Source: Struthidea cinerea
Lineage: Eukaryota; Chordata; Aves; Passeriformes; Corcoracidae
Length of the DNA stretch: 64,000 nucleotides
Direction: 5' to 3'
Assembly: GCA_013397865.1 (NCBI GenBank)
Contig: VZTI01001657.1
Location: forward strand, 186,001 to 250,000
Shown here: positions 37,601 to 50,515 of the stretch, one piece after another
Position numbering within the stretch: the stretch's first letter is position 1
Layout of the letters: each line of letters starts with the position of its first letter
Translations under genes and position numbers: made by a program
Notes under the pieces: model-generated
What the model was told of the DNA's origin: nothing
Seen by the model: only the letters and a program-made list of their open reading frames with translations
The model's database searches: none

Positions 37601-39320
37601 TGCACTGGGGCAAACCTCATCTCTGATGCACAGAGCAGAGTTAGAGAATTTGGATTATAAAGAGCACTGTTTATTTAGATTCAAGCATTATAGAGGGCAC
37701 AAAACCAACTGCATGAAAAATTAGGTTGAATGTGTTCGCAGTTCAGGACAGGACAGGTTGTCAAAAATTAAACATACAGCATTATTTTCTTAATTATTTT
37801 AGCAAGAGAAAATGTATGATTGTACTTAAATATTATGGGATGAGAGAGAAAAAGAGAATGAGAATGAAAGAGAAACACAGTTGTTAGGGCAGTCAGTTAG
37901 GAACTATGGAAACCCACTTTCCACTGCTTGATGCAGTGAGACAGAAAAGCCAAGAAAACTGATGTCCCAGTTAAATGTCCTAGCTACTGGCCCCTTGCTT
38001 CTCCTTGGCTGACTATAAGTGACTAAGTTCCCTGATAAAGATCTCAGTCAACCACCAAAGTATACTGTATTGTTCATTAAAATTTGAAACGACCCATTTC
38101 AACATTTCCAGGTGTACCCAGCCGCAACTGTTCTTCCTATGTTTCCAAGAAAGCCACCATCCCAGTTTTGGACATTTCAGACATTCTGAAAACGCCTTTT
38201 CTGGCAAACACATGATTTGATAAATTAATTACCCTCCAGCCCTAGCACTCTAAGACTGCAAAGAAATCACTAACAGAACATTGACAGTAGGAGGCCATCA
38301 GAATTTGGTCAGCTTTGTTTTAAGATCAATAAGTGATCCCAGCATTAAGTAACACAATAAAATTATATTTTGAGACTTAATGCATGTAAAGACAACATAA
38401 AATTATTTTTTGTCAAATTACATTTTTTCCAAGTGATCGTAGGTTTGGGGATTTTTTTGTTTTTAAAGAAGACAGAAGCTACTATTGGGTTACAAAACCT
38501 AAAACCACACAATCTTCAGCAGTTTGAAGAAGGTTTTGTCAGAAAATCAAAGGTCAGAACACAATTTTCTGCTGGTTTGTATACAAATTGACAAACCTCT
38601 TATTAAAGTTGGATATGGAAGTAACTGCTCTGGTTGTACAGGGCCATAAAAGCTATCCTCTTGCTATACTTAGTTTAAAACTAAGCTCTTTCAACCTGGT
38701 TTAAAATATCATAAACAATGAAACTTTCATGATACCTCCTGTGAGACTTTTTCCACACACATTTTCAGCTCAGTATTCAGCCTACATTTTTACCTATAAT
38801 GAAATGTTAAAGGAAATTTTTTTTTGTTTCTCTTCACCTCAAAGAGAATTAAGACTTATGGTTTTGTTTTAAATTTTCACATGATTTTAGTTGCTAACAC
38901 AATTTGGTAATACAGCAAAGTATTGTGGTCTTAGCTCAATTTCATGTGCCTTTCCTGCTTGTTTAAGCCTGAAACTCATACAAAGGCCCAGAATATGTGA
39001 ACATTACAGAAGGTAAACACAGAATTTTATGCTTTCTCAGAACCTCTGCAGACTGAAAGTGCTGAGTTTCATGCAGCTAAAATCAAAGAACCAGAAAGTA
39101 AGACTCTGGCTAAATATAACAGTGTGCATATTTATGAGAAAGATATGGCCTCAATTCTGATATTTCTTCAAGAAAGAAACAGCAATAATTTCCCCTGTTT
39201 GCTTAAGAGAATCAACAATAAAACAGTTCCTGGAATTTAATTAGTATTGGAAACTGTTAAAGAAATTATTTTCTCATTTAGTGTTCTAATTTTGCCACTC
39301 TATCTGCAGCCTTTGATACA

Positions 39321-39373
39321 GATTTTGTTTTGTTTTGTTTTGGGATTTTTTTTTTCAATTAAAAAGAAAAAAA
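39321..39373. repeat. (TTTTG)n followed by T and A runs
   Basis: TTTTG units run into T10, then a short A-rich stretch of opposite polarity, which gives a possible A:T hairpin. Confidence 0.8.
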
Positions 39374-39959
39374 ATCCATAAATCTCAGCAAAGATAATAA
39401 TGGTTCGAAATCCTGATCTGACCTAAATTATAAAAGACACATTTATCTGAACAGGGACAAGGTTTAAGTTTGTACACTAGTGCTTCCATGTATTTGATCA
39501 TATTTAATTTGCTGCTAAATGTAAGGGGAAAAGTAGGTATAGGGGCTAGACTTGAGAAGGAGTCAAGGAAAAAATACTATGCTACCTGATAAAACCATGG
39601 CATTTCTACATGAACAGGGTAATAGCATGAGTTCTTGAGGCCTGAAATTGCATAGAATCTGAAAAATATTAACCTTTCATAGGAAGAAAATCCAAAAGGT
39701 AAAATACAGTTCAGCATCCATTAAAAAAAGCAAAAAAAAACCCCAGTGCTTATTAAATACAGGAAATAAAGGACAAGCAAGTTCTTGCAAATTAAAGATG
39801 TGGAGCCCAGTCATTTCAATCCCTTTCAATATGAAACAAATCACTCACACTGGTCACGAAGACAGCTCCCTCTACACTCAAATTATTCACTTGAAGATAA
39901 GCTCCCATCAAACTCTTTAGGGGTTTAACTAATTTACTGCACAGATACGGCACGTCTGT

Positions 39960-40500
39960 TGTAATAACAGGTAGGATGTATTGGGGTCGACCATTTATCA
40001 GAATTAGACTTCTTTTTTCAATTCACAGTGAATTATGCTGCCTACACTGCTCCTCTTTCTCAGAGCTTCCCATCCCCTTACGGCCCCTAATGTGGCAGGC
40101 AAACAAAATTGACAGTCTCATCTTGTCAACAAGGGGTGATTCTCCTGAGAAGCCATTTAACTTTGCAGAGGAAGCAATGTATTAATGTGCCTGTCCCAGG
40201 AATGTTAATCATCTTCAAGCTCCCTCTAACTTTGACATGAACAAAATCACCAAATTTGTTTACTAAATGAATTGTAATATGCTAATAAGAGAGCATGACA
40301 TACATGGTAAAGCCAAACAGATGGTTTGTTTACTTCACTTTGCAACTTTATAAATGTTGTAACTCTGAAGATGTTAGTGAGAATTATTGGTTTGTTGGCA
40401 GTGGCAAACATGCCTTTTGCATACTTAATCCACAGTTAGAGTCAGAAAACAATTTATCATCACCATGGAATGCATAAAAAATGTTAATGCAGTGATAGCA
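39960..40500. promoter_or_regulatory. Possible conserved intronic regulatory block A
   Basis: Mixed-composition sequence without simple repeats, containing a forkhead-like TGTTTAC (40257-40263), several TAAT cores and an octamer-like TTTTGCAT near 40415. Developmental genes such as BNC2 commonly have conserved noncoding elements in large introns. Assignment here is from texture and motif content only. Confidence 0.25.
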
Positions 40501-42159
40501 TTTAGGAAGGCAGGATAGTTGACTGTGTGGGCAAATACTCAGGTTAAATATGAAACTGATATTTGATGGAAATGTTTGCTTCCAAATAATTTTTTGAAAA
40601 AAAATCTGTCAGTTTTGGGACACTTGAAAGGTCCAATAATTCAGTACATACCTGTTGAGGTGTTTAGTGAAACAGTCCTTATGGTGTGAACAGAATTACG
40701 CTTTCACAACTGTTGTGTGTGCTCAGAACCATTGAGGTAATATCGCACTCTTAAAATATTACTATTGTTGTCCATTAAAGATCAAAAGATGTTACAAACA
40801 AAAAGCACAATGACTGGTGTACTTGCCAAAGTTACTCAGAAACGATCAAAACTGTGTTACAACATTTCAACCTCTCACTTTACTAGCTGCCTGGAAGCAA
40901 AACAGACTCATTACAAAATAGCCAGCACTCTTGTCTAATATCCAGACTGGTTGAGAAAGTTTAGAATAAGAGGATTTATCTGACAGAATATTTTCTGAGT
41001 GAACTAATGCGGTGTCGCAATGTTACATGCACAAGAAGGTCATTATACATATGACAAAGTCTTGTGATGGGCATAACAGGTGCTCAACACCACTGACTAT
41101 CACTCCAAAGCTGTTTCTACAATTTACACAAGCTCTACAGAAAAGTTTAGCTGATGCAGTGCACTGTAGTCATGCATTAAGTCCTCATATCCACTGTGTT
41201 GAAGTATTTCCTGGTCCTTGACGCAAGGTATATTTTCCCTTAAGAAGTACTGAAGGGATGAAGAATACATGCATTAACATTTATTTTCAAACCTAAATCA
41301 TCTAAATATTATATGATCCAAATATTGTAATCAGAAGTTTTCATCCTTCATTCCGTTTTACTATTACAGCCAAATGTGATAATTTTGCAAGTTTTTGCAC
41401 AAACAGACCCTCCAGTTCAGCATCCCGCTCATGAATTTTACTGAACTACAAGCTTCAGTAAATGCAGAAATAAAAATAAAATTCAGGCAGAACTCCTAGC
41501 TTTCCCCAACTCTGCTTTCAAACCAAGTCTTTTCTCTCAGATGTTGATGCACGGCAACACATTATCTCATGGTTTGCTTAGAAGATTTACAGACTCTTTA
41601 CTGATTGAAGCTCAACTTCAAAATAATAATAAAACCTGAGATCCAGTGATAGTTTTGCATGATTTCAGGTTCCACAGCAAATCTGTAAACCATTTATTTT
41701 GTTCAAAATGCAATAGTAATTCTCATTCCTAATGTTCATTTGTCTAAAAACTCTGGTTTATTTATATAATACCAGAGGAAATATAAAACCAAATATGATG
41801 TGGCATTTCAACAGGGTTCCTTTATTAGTAATTTTACATTACTAAATAAGTACCCCTGTCAGGTCAACTGATAGCTGATTATCCTACAACCTCCCTTCAT
41901 TGATGCCCCGACTCCTCAGTAATTTCTATCCTCTGAGATTCTTCCATACATGCTATTGTCAGCATTTATTAAATTCTCAACTTTTTACTCATCCACAAGA
42001 GAATGTGCAAAGATATCTAAGTTCAGCTTGCTGTCCAAGGATTATTTTGGAAGAAACATTAACGGCCGTCCCAGCCTGGCGCTTATATCTCATTTGAAAC
42101 ATCTACTCATTCCTGACCAACAAAGAAAATTTCAATAAAGTACTTTTACTGGTTTAACA

Positions 42160-42640
42160 GCAGTGAGCTCCTGGGATTGTCAAAGTGCTCAGTCTTTTCC
42201 GAGGAGAGAAGGAATCAGCAGCTCAAATATAATTAACCTTCCATTCTCAATGCAAACTGCCACGCACAGGAGCTCTGCAGTCTATTAGTGAAGTTATAAC
42301 GGCCAACAGGCAGAGGCAAAATTGGTCAAAAAGTTGGCTGCTGCTGTCATATTTTTAGAATTATGATTAATGACACTAATAATGTGGATGATTACTGATA
42401 TGTGTATCTCCTGCAGTTTATCATATTGCACTGGCTGCCTACGTCCACAATAAACATGATGCTATCATTTACCTCTTTATTGAAGGCAATCCTTCTCTTG
42501 AAGGAGCACATTCTAATTACTTTGTAATGTTTTATGTCTTAAACATTTTGCAGCTCTGGACCTTGCCAACTGCTTCATGTCTACCATTGATTAATTACAG
42601 AATGTTTAATCAAAATTTAGAACCTAATGCAGTCATTTAT
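42160..42640. promoter_or_regulatory. Possible conserved intronic regulatory block B
   Basis: This stretch is free of low complexity, with clustered homeodomain-type TAAT cores including ATTAATGA (42366-42373), CTAATAATG and TGATTACTG. It also contains several AACAAT- and ATAAAC-like words. It has the look of a vertebrate conserved noncoding element, but no comparison was possible. Confidence 0.25.
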
Positions 42641-44019
42641 GAATGTGCTGCAGTGCCAAGATAGTTAGGCTGCCGTCCCAAGCTTGGAGAGTGCTGGGTT
42701 CAAAATTAAATCCCAGAAATCTGGAAGATGCCAAAGATTTTACCTCAAGTGATTTGAGTTTAAAAATCTTACTTCAGTTGATGAATGACAGGCACCCACT
42801 CAAAATGAAAGGTCTTTGTTGTATATGTATGTGTGCTTGCATGTTCCTATCACATTTTTCTTCTTTAAATGTCTTCATTTTTCTCTTTATGCCATTGTTG
42901 CTGCAGTTGAAGCCCCTTTACAAGCCTTCCTTGCTGCTAAAGCTCTTGCAAACACCAGTCAAGAGAGTGTAGTTTTGAAGTGGTTAAACGAGTGAAAAAT
43001 AATTTGCAGGGACAAATACATAAGTTTTTTTTTTAATGTGGATTTTTATGGTACTGTCATACAACCATTCACCGTTGAAGTTAAGTGTTTTTTTAATACC
43101 ATTACTGAACTGCTGAAATGGATGCTAATATAGCTTGGAGTGCTAATGTCAAATCCCGGTAATAAAAAAGACAGACTGCTGAATGAAATAATTTCAAGTA
43201 AAAAATAGAACAAAAGTGCTCTCACTCTCGCTCAACACTCTTATTGAATTGGGACTGACTGAGCCAATTGCTTTAGAAGTCTGTAAAACACAATTATTAG
43301 TGAGCTGACTGACCCAGCAGTGCCCCTTCTGTGACAGAACAGACTAAAAAGGCTACAGAATTAGTGCTGTTCCCCTATCTGGCTATCAGACCTGAGAGAC
43401 ATCCAGTGCAGGATCTGTTATCCTTCCTTCCAGGGCCCCTCCTCATGAAATCCTGGTTCTCAGTCTTGCATAATATATAATCTGCGTGCATCTTCTTCTT
43501 GAAACAAGGGCTCATTTACCTTCTGAGAGGGAATCCAAGTTCTCTTTCTATCCATTGTATTTTTATATCCTTATCTAATAACTTAATATATGTCTTTCTT
43601 TCAGTACATGCATCCACAGACACACATATACATGTTTGGTCTATTTTTATTTCCACATATTGTGTGTAAAACACAAAAGTACAACCTAAGGTTTACAGGC
43701 AGCAAAATTAACTATGTCCCATTTGTATTTTCAGTTGCAAGTGGCTGAACTGTAATTGCTTTCTTTATTCTGGTATAACAAAGAAAAGGAGAGAGAATGA
43801 GGAAGAGGGAAAGAAAGGAAAAAAAATGTATTGAACTGGAAATGAGAAACACTTTTCCCTAGTTAATAAAATAAGCAATAAAGTTTGTAAAGCACTAGAA
43901 TCAAAATCAGTAACATTGGAAATAACAACTTATAAACCCTATAATTTACATCTTGTGTTTCAGACTCATAGAGTTTGACACAGACATACAGCTTGGGGCT
44001 TTCTTCCCCCTTTTTATTC

Positions 44020-44049
44020 AAAAAAAAAAAAGGAAAAAAAAAGGAAAAG
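44020..44049. repeat. A-rich homopolymer tract
   Basis: A12 and A9 runs separated by GG. Confidence 0.85.
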
Positions 44050-44351
44050 CAAAGTGACAGCAAAAAATATCTTCTTATTACAATCTTATCCTTTCTTTCT
44101 CTCCCCCTGCTTTCCCCATACAAAACAAACCATTTTACATTTATACACAATGCCAACAAAGTCCTGCAATTCTTTCTCTTTTATGAGAGCGTACATTGCT
44201 GGCAAATCTAAAACTCTTTCATTTCTCTTCCAGGTCCATTTATATGAAGCTTGAAGGTGCCTCATGGCAAAAATGTTAAATTATTTCTTAGACAGATCTT
44301 TTAAAGCAATGCTATTTAGGGCAAGCTTAAATGTGAAATAAACTCTTAATT

Positions 44352-44376
44352 AAAAAAAAAAAATAATAAAAAAAAG
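44352..44376. repeat. A-rich tract
   Basis: A12 followed by TAATA and A8. Simple low complexity. Confidence 0.85.
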
Positions 44377-44548
44377 TTTGCTGAGCACATGGCAAACTGC
44401 TCATTTTAAAGATGTTGTTGGAAAGCAGGAAGCACTACAAAAAGCCTTAGATTTTCTTTAGGAGTAGTCGGCCTAAAACTGTTGTCAGGAAATATCCAGT
44501 GTTTGCCATTAAAAGGTCAACTTGTGATGAGCCATAAGTAGTATCTCA

Positions 44549-44611
44549 CCTGAGGTATTCCTGTGCTACCTCAGGCCCCAAAAGACCATCTGAGGTACCT
44601 CTAGAGGTACC
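44549..44611. repeat. Cluster of short perfect inverted repeats
   Basis: CCTGAGGTA (44549-44557) and TACCTCAGG (44567-44575) are exact reverse complements separated by nine bases. Fifteen bases later comes CTGAGGTA, which can also pair with the preceding TACCTCAG. It runs into the perfect 18-bp palindrome GGTACCTCTAGAGGTACC (44594-44611). The unit AGGTA/TACCT therefore occurs at least four times in alternating orientation within about 65 bases. It lies deep in the BNC2 intron. The function is unknown. Confidence 0.85.
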
Positions 44612-45400
44612 ATTAGAGAACGTTTTTATGTGTACATGCTGGACGTGAATGAGTGGTTTCTACTGAAGTACTACAGCATAACATCACAAATACTGGTACA
44701 TGATGTGTGGCACTGCTTGTCTGAAGAGACAAAGGACAGCAAACTGCAAGTCCTGCAGGTCAGGATTAAGGGGCAGTCAAAAGCTGTGCACAGTGTCTTG
44801 CAGTGCACTTGCAGTGCCTATACAGTGGTCTCTTACTTGACACTGTGGAGCACTTAAATCTCATCCACAACTCTGTGTGTCTTCCTTCAGGATCACCCTG
44901 AGATAAGCAGTGAGCAGTACATTTAGCTTTACCCCTAACACTTTCTAACTGAAGGGTATCTTTCTGAAACTATAGGCTCTACTTCACAGATTTGCTTTTA
45001 CTCCCTGTCATATTTGCTAATGACTAGCAGCTTGTATAATCACAAAAACATGCCCCAAATTTAGAGAAGTTGGATTTTGTGGTTTTTTTTTTACCCAGAG
45101 CCCAAAAACTGCCAACTATTTTTGAGTAGCATCTTTTACTAAGACATATTTCAGTGGAAAACTCTCCCATCTCACCTGTCTCACTAGCCAAGACCTATTT
45201 TGTCAAAAAGCAGTGGAATAGAAACCCAAATGATCTTTGTTTTACTATACTGATCACCTGCTACATAATTCTACCTCAAAATATATTTTGAAATGTGAGC
45301 CTCTGTCTAGATATACTGATAGGACTGGCACACTACCATCCAAAAAATGTTGTAGCTACTTGGAGTCATCTACACCTGGTAAATTCTCTCTCTTTCAGGT

Positions 45401-45493
45401 CGGGGGCGGGGTGGGTATTTGTTGGGGTTTTTTTGGTGTAGTTTTATTTTTTGTTTGGTTGGTTGGTTTGGGGTTTGCTTGTTTGCTTGTTTA
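45401..45493. repeat. G/T-rich tract with four G-runs
   Basis: G5, G4, G3 and G4 runs within about 25 bases (near 45402-45426) have loops of 1, 1 and 8 bases, so a G-quadruplex is possible on the plus strand. GTTT and GGTT units follow. Confidence 0.8.
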
Positions 45494-47859
45494 CATTTGT
45501 AGGACTTGCCTCACCAATTTTCTTACTCACATTAATTCGTATATGTCCCAACAGAGTCACTCAGTTCATGTTCCAATGAATGAAACAGCTCAAATCTAGG
45601 GGAAAGAGCAGCATTGTCATTATGGGGAAAAGCAAATGGTCTCAACTATTAATAATCTTTGGTCAGGGTATAAGATCTATGAAAAGTTTGCTTCTCGAAT
45701 TGAAAGTTTCTCTTTTCAAACAGACATGCACAGCTGGCAAATGAATGGATCATGAATGCATGTATGACAGCATTTACCTGCCTGAGCGTCTCTGTCCTTC
45801 ACTGAGAGCTGTAAATCCAAAGAGCAGTAAACACTGCCACAAATTCCTGCCACAAATGTGTTTCCCTCAACCTTCACTATGTCTCCCCAGACTCCTACAC
45901 CTAAGAAGACCACATGTCTCAAGTTGCAGTGTCTTGTTCCACCCAGACTATAGGAAGTAGTGTCTTGGTGTTATCTTCTATCTGTAAAGCACAGCTTCCT
46001 TCCCTGTAGCAGAAATCTTATAGCCTTCTGCCGCTAAGTTTAAAAGAGCAGCTAGAGCCTTTCCTTATGAGAACTAATGTGAGTAGATATTTTATTTAGC
46101 CCACTTCCAAAAGGGTCTAGGGAAGATGGGACAACTTCATATATGGGCTACACCTTTACATTTACTCAGATGAATGGAAAATAATTGTCTTCCACTCTCT
46201 GAAAGACTCATGATTCTTCCAGTTATTTCCTAGGAACCTAGGGGCAACCAGGATATTGTGATAGGCCTTCATATTCCCAGTCCTGTCTTCCCAAATAACC
46301 TCATTCACCAAACAGAAAACACACAGAACTTATGTGGGAAACTTGGACAAATCACATTAAACATTTACACTATTTGTCACAACACATACCAGGGGAAAAT
46401 ATTGCTCAATACATGTTTTGCTTTTGGCTAGTCTTTTCAATGTTTTACTTAAGCTTCCCACCTATGTTAATTCTGGTATAGCAGTTTGTTTAAATAAGCT
46501 TTTCAGGTCACTGAAAATACCTTGGCTTATTTGCAAGTTCACATAAAACTGAGACTTCTTGAACTGCACCAAAAACTGTATTCTCCCTCCCTAAGTGATA
46601 TAATTTTGTATACCAAAGCAGAACAAGATAATGTAGATAGCAGATTGTTTTAAAAAACCACCACCACCTCCAATTCAAACCCCAAACAAATGACTGTATG
46701 TAGTTGGAAAAAACCTCCCTCCACACCAGAAATGATCCTTCAATATTTACTTACATAAGTAGCCTCGTGCTTCAATTTATCTATTTTCTTTTAAATACTA
46801 TTTAAAAATCTTACGAAGACGTTTTTCCTATGCATTCTAGTTTTAATTCTGCTTCTCCTGTTCACATTGGTGAGTATGCAATATGACAGGCAGTCTGCGT
46901 TCAACATGACTACTCCTGGAAGAGGTTAGATCAGTAGATCTGTGTTAGGGGTGGCACAAAATGTTTCTTTATGATACAGCTTCTCTTGGGCAAGGAAGAG
47001 TTATGTGAACATTAGCAGTGACACACATCTTAGTGTCTCTGCAAGAGAAAACCTAATGGTTCATTCAATTGTATTGGATATGCAGCTAGTCTCTTCATGA
47101 ACTGCATCACGTCCAGAAACAATAGTACAGGTGTAAAATGTGTTTATATTTTTAAAAATTTATCAGATACCATTTTTGTCTCTTGACAAATGGTTCATCA
47201 AACACCTAATGTCTTAAAACCAGATTTCTTTGTTCTTATTGGAGGAAATTCAAGTTGTATATGGCAGCTAATTATATTTGGGGAATTACAGGAATAATTA
47301 CCATGTACAGATGTATTTTATTTCTTGGAGCTGGAATTGAGTGCATTTATAGAAAATAATTCTCTAAAAAGTTATCTGTAGAAGATTCCAAGCCTGGTAG
47401 GATGATGAAAAAATGGGTACTGTTGTGTCAAGGAGGTGATAACAGGAGGCAGGTAACAGCTTTCTCACATCTTCACCTCCCTTGATAATGTATGCAGTGG
47501 CTCATCATAGGTAACTGATGTTAATTTATTCAAGCACACCTGTACAGGGCCGGAAGTCAGGTAACCAGACAAAAAGTATGCCTCTGCTTTTTCAGTACAG
47601 CTACCCAGAGGCCCATAACTGCACAAATTTAGTTCTGGAAATATCAGCAGGTTTTAATAAACCACCTACAGATGTCTTGCTCCATACAAATCAAGGAGTT
47701 TACATTTTTAAATCTGGACTGATTTAACTTGCAATCAAATGGCATGATCACACTTGGCACAAGTAGTTGCCTCATATTCATTTATAGGTCACCCAGAGCA
47801 GGTATTATTTTGTTTTTAAATTTATTCGTGGGGCTCAATTACCTTTCCCATCTTGTGGA

Positions 47860-47908
47860 ACACACACATACACACACACATGCACACGCATATGCATGCA
47901 TGCATGCT
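47860..47908. repeat. (CA)n and (CATG)n microsatellite
   Basis: CA dinucleotides turn into self-complementary GCATGCAT units. Confidence 0.85.
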
Positions 47909-49610
47909 CACTTTTTGAGAAAACTTAAACCTAAAAGAAAAACCTGAGCAATGAACAGTTCTACTTAAGCAGCAGACAGACAAAATGAAAAGTTTTTGCT
48001 TTGTTCCTCTGGACAAGTATACTGAGAATTAATTTACTTTCCATGTTTTGAGAGAAAGGAGAACATGGTGACCTAGTGTTATTAATGTTGTATCCTAGTT
48101 TAAAACCCACTGATTTTAATAGTGTCAGTACTGAGGTGAAATGGGGATTTAGGATGCACTAAGTCTAACTGAGAAGATGGCTCTATGTCTCCTCAAAAAA
48201 AAAAAGCAGTTTCTCAATGAAACCTAATGAAGGCAAAAGGCCCACATGTCACTTCTTTCATCACTGGTTTTGACCACAAAATTCTTGGCTCTTATAGGTG
48301 AGACACCAAAATGAAACCAACTGCTCTAAGTTGCACCATTCAGACCTTTACCTCTGGATGTGCTCTTCAACACAGACTTAGATGAAACTTTGGCATTACT
48401 GTCCCGTTTGGTCAGGAAATAATTCTTCCCTGCTCCCATCACCTCTCATTCACAGTTCAGGATCATTCCCTGAGCAGCTGTACCTCAGAGCTGACTTCAA
48501 GGATTAACCACACCTCTCTCTTTGTAAGGCAAACTCAGTGTCTGCTGGGACAAGACTCACAGATGAAGCTGGGAAAGAGATCAGAGGGGAATCTAACCAC
48601 TGTGGCCACTGGTCTTTCTTCTCACTTGCAGGAAAGACCTCTGACTCCAGAGAGAATTCATTCCTCTAGGACAAATCTTTCCATTCAAGTGTTCATTTCT
48701 CAAGGGAATTTATCTTCTTCCCATCTCTCTCTATTCCATCTAAAAAGTTACTTGCAAAGATGTCTTTCTGTTCAGAAGGAGGCTTATGACACTGTTTCTG
48801 ACAAACTTTTTATTATGGTCTCTTTCCCTATTTAATCTCCATTGTCTTTCTGCAACAAGACAGAGCCTGAACATCATGTCTTTAGAAGAAAGTACATCTG
48901 AAGTAAATACAAGAACAGAAATGGATGAACAGCTAATGCAGGAAGTGGTTGTTGAAGTATGGAAGAAAAAGTGGTTTACTCAAGTCAAGTGCTTCTAGGA
49001 AAAGAAAGTCAGAAAGACTTCTCTGAGGGAAAGACCAAAGGTCTAGGTATTAAGGCTGATGTAATGAGTGTATCTCAGAAGAATGGTGAAAATAGGTGCT
49101 TTTTAAAAAAATCTAGGCTCAGTAGAACTTGACTATTTGAAAGCAATAATGTTTAATTTTTAGAAGGGATAACAAAGTTACTGGGTCATTGATAGTAAGG
49201 AATAGGACCTTACTTTGCTTTCCTTCCTCCTGAATTGTAAAAAACATATGTGAAGTGGGACTCTGAAATCTTCTGGTTACCTTGACTCTAATTTGCAAGG
49301 ACTAGCAGTGGTTAGCCAAAGATCTCAGAGGATATTCCAACATTTCAGGGAGAAGGATATTAATGCAGGTGTTGACCTTGGCACAAATGATGTAGGAATG
49401 GGAAAGCTAGATTTGGCCAACCTTAGCACAAATTGCTACAGGATGCTTTCTACAAAGCAGGGGTTGCAGCTCTGACACAGATAAAACCCCTCCTTCATCA
49501 AAGCAGCACTGCTTTCGCTCCTGATGTGGTCTGCGGCCTCTGGTAACAAACAGTCTGTATCACAACCCCTCCTTTCCAAAGCCCATTTTACAGTAGCTCC
49601 ACCCGCTGTC

Positions 49611-49672
49611 AACAATTTGGAGTTTTGTGCATGTACACGGCAGGGAGAATATTTGATTAACCTTTGATTAAC
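49611..49672. promoter_or_regulatory. Candidate TCF/LEF-like site pair with nearby SOX-like site
   Basis: TTTGATTAAC occurs twice as an exact 10-bp direct repeat (49652-49661 and 49663-49672), and the second copy is preceded by CC, giving CCTTTGAT. The 11-bp period is close to one helical turn. A SOX-like AACAAT lies at 49611-49616. This rests on motif resemblance only. Conservation was not testable. Confidence 0.3.
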
Positions 49673-50397
49673 TAGAGCTGCATTGGAAAAGGACTTAAGC
49701 CAAATTAGATGCCTCTAAAGGAAACAAAAAGGGTCAGCCAATGTTATCTATTTCCACTTAAACTTGTATTTTATTACAGAACATAGAGTTGTGAGTTTTA
49801 GATATCTAACTAGTTATAATAGGATTAATAATATAATTAATTCAATGCTAGTAATAGGCTTAATAAAATGACAAAAAAAAGGATAAAAACTTCACAAGAC
49901 TGTAAGGTATGGAATAGCTAGATCTCTGATTTCATTAAGGAGATAGTACTGAAAGTACTGAAAAAAATTTCATTTTAATTTTCAAAACAAAGACACTCTA
50001 TCTAATCAAAGATTATGTGAATGACTCACAACAGAAGCAAATCATAGACACTTTTGTAATTAATCCAAAATGGGACACAAATCCATTTCAAATATTATCC
50101 AGGAGTTATTACTGTGTGCTGTAGGTAGCTAACTCTTAGTTCTCATACAGCAATTGTTAGCAAAATGCTCCTGAGTTTTTAAGTGAAATTGATTTAAGTG
50201 GCTGGAAGAAATACTCACTTTGCAATGCTATTAATCTAGTTATCCAGTTGTCTTTTTGGTGCTCTCCATAATCGGAAAAGCTAGGAATTGTATCTACTGT
50301 CTCTCTTTAAAAAAAAATATTCAAAAGGAAGATCAGAAAAAAACCTAAAACAGATTGAATGGAAAAAATTTGGGGGTAATTAAAGAGTTTTCAAAAG

Positions 50398-50515
50398 ACC
50401 CCCAAACAAACAAACAAAGCAAAGAAACAAAAAAAAAACCCAAAAAACCACCCACCCAACAAACACCAAAAAACCCCCAACACCACAAAAAAAAAAAAGG
50501 GGGGGGGGGGAGAGA
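50398..50515. repeat. A/C-rich tract ending in A12-G12
   Basis: CAAA, CCCAAA and CCACCC units end in twelve A followed immediately by twelve G (50487-50510). An open frame through it is a repeat artefact. Confidence 0.9.
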
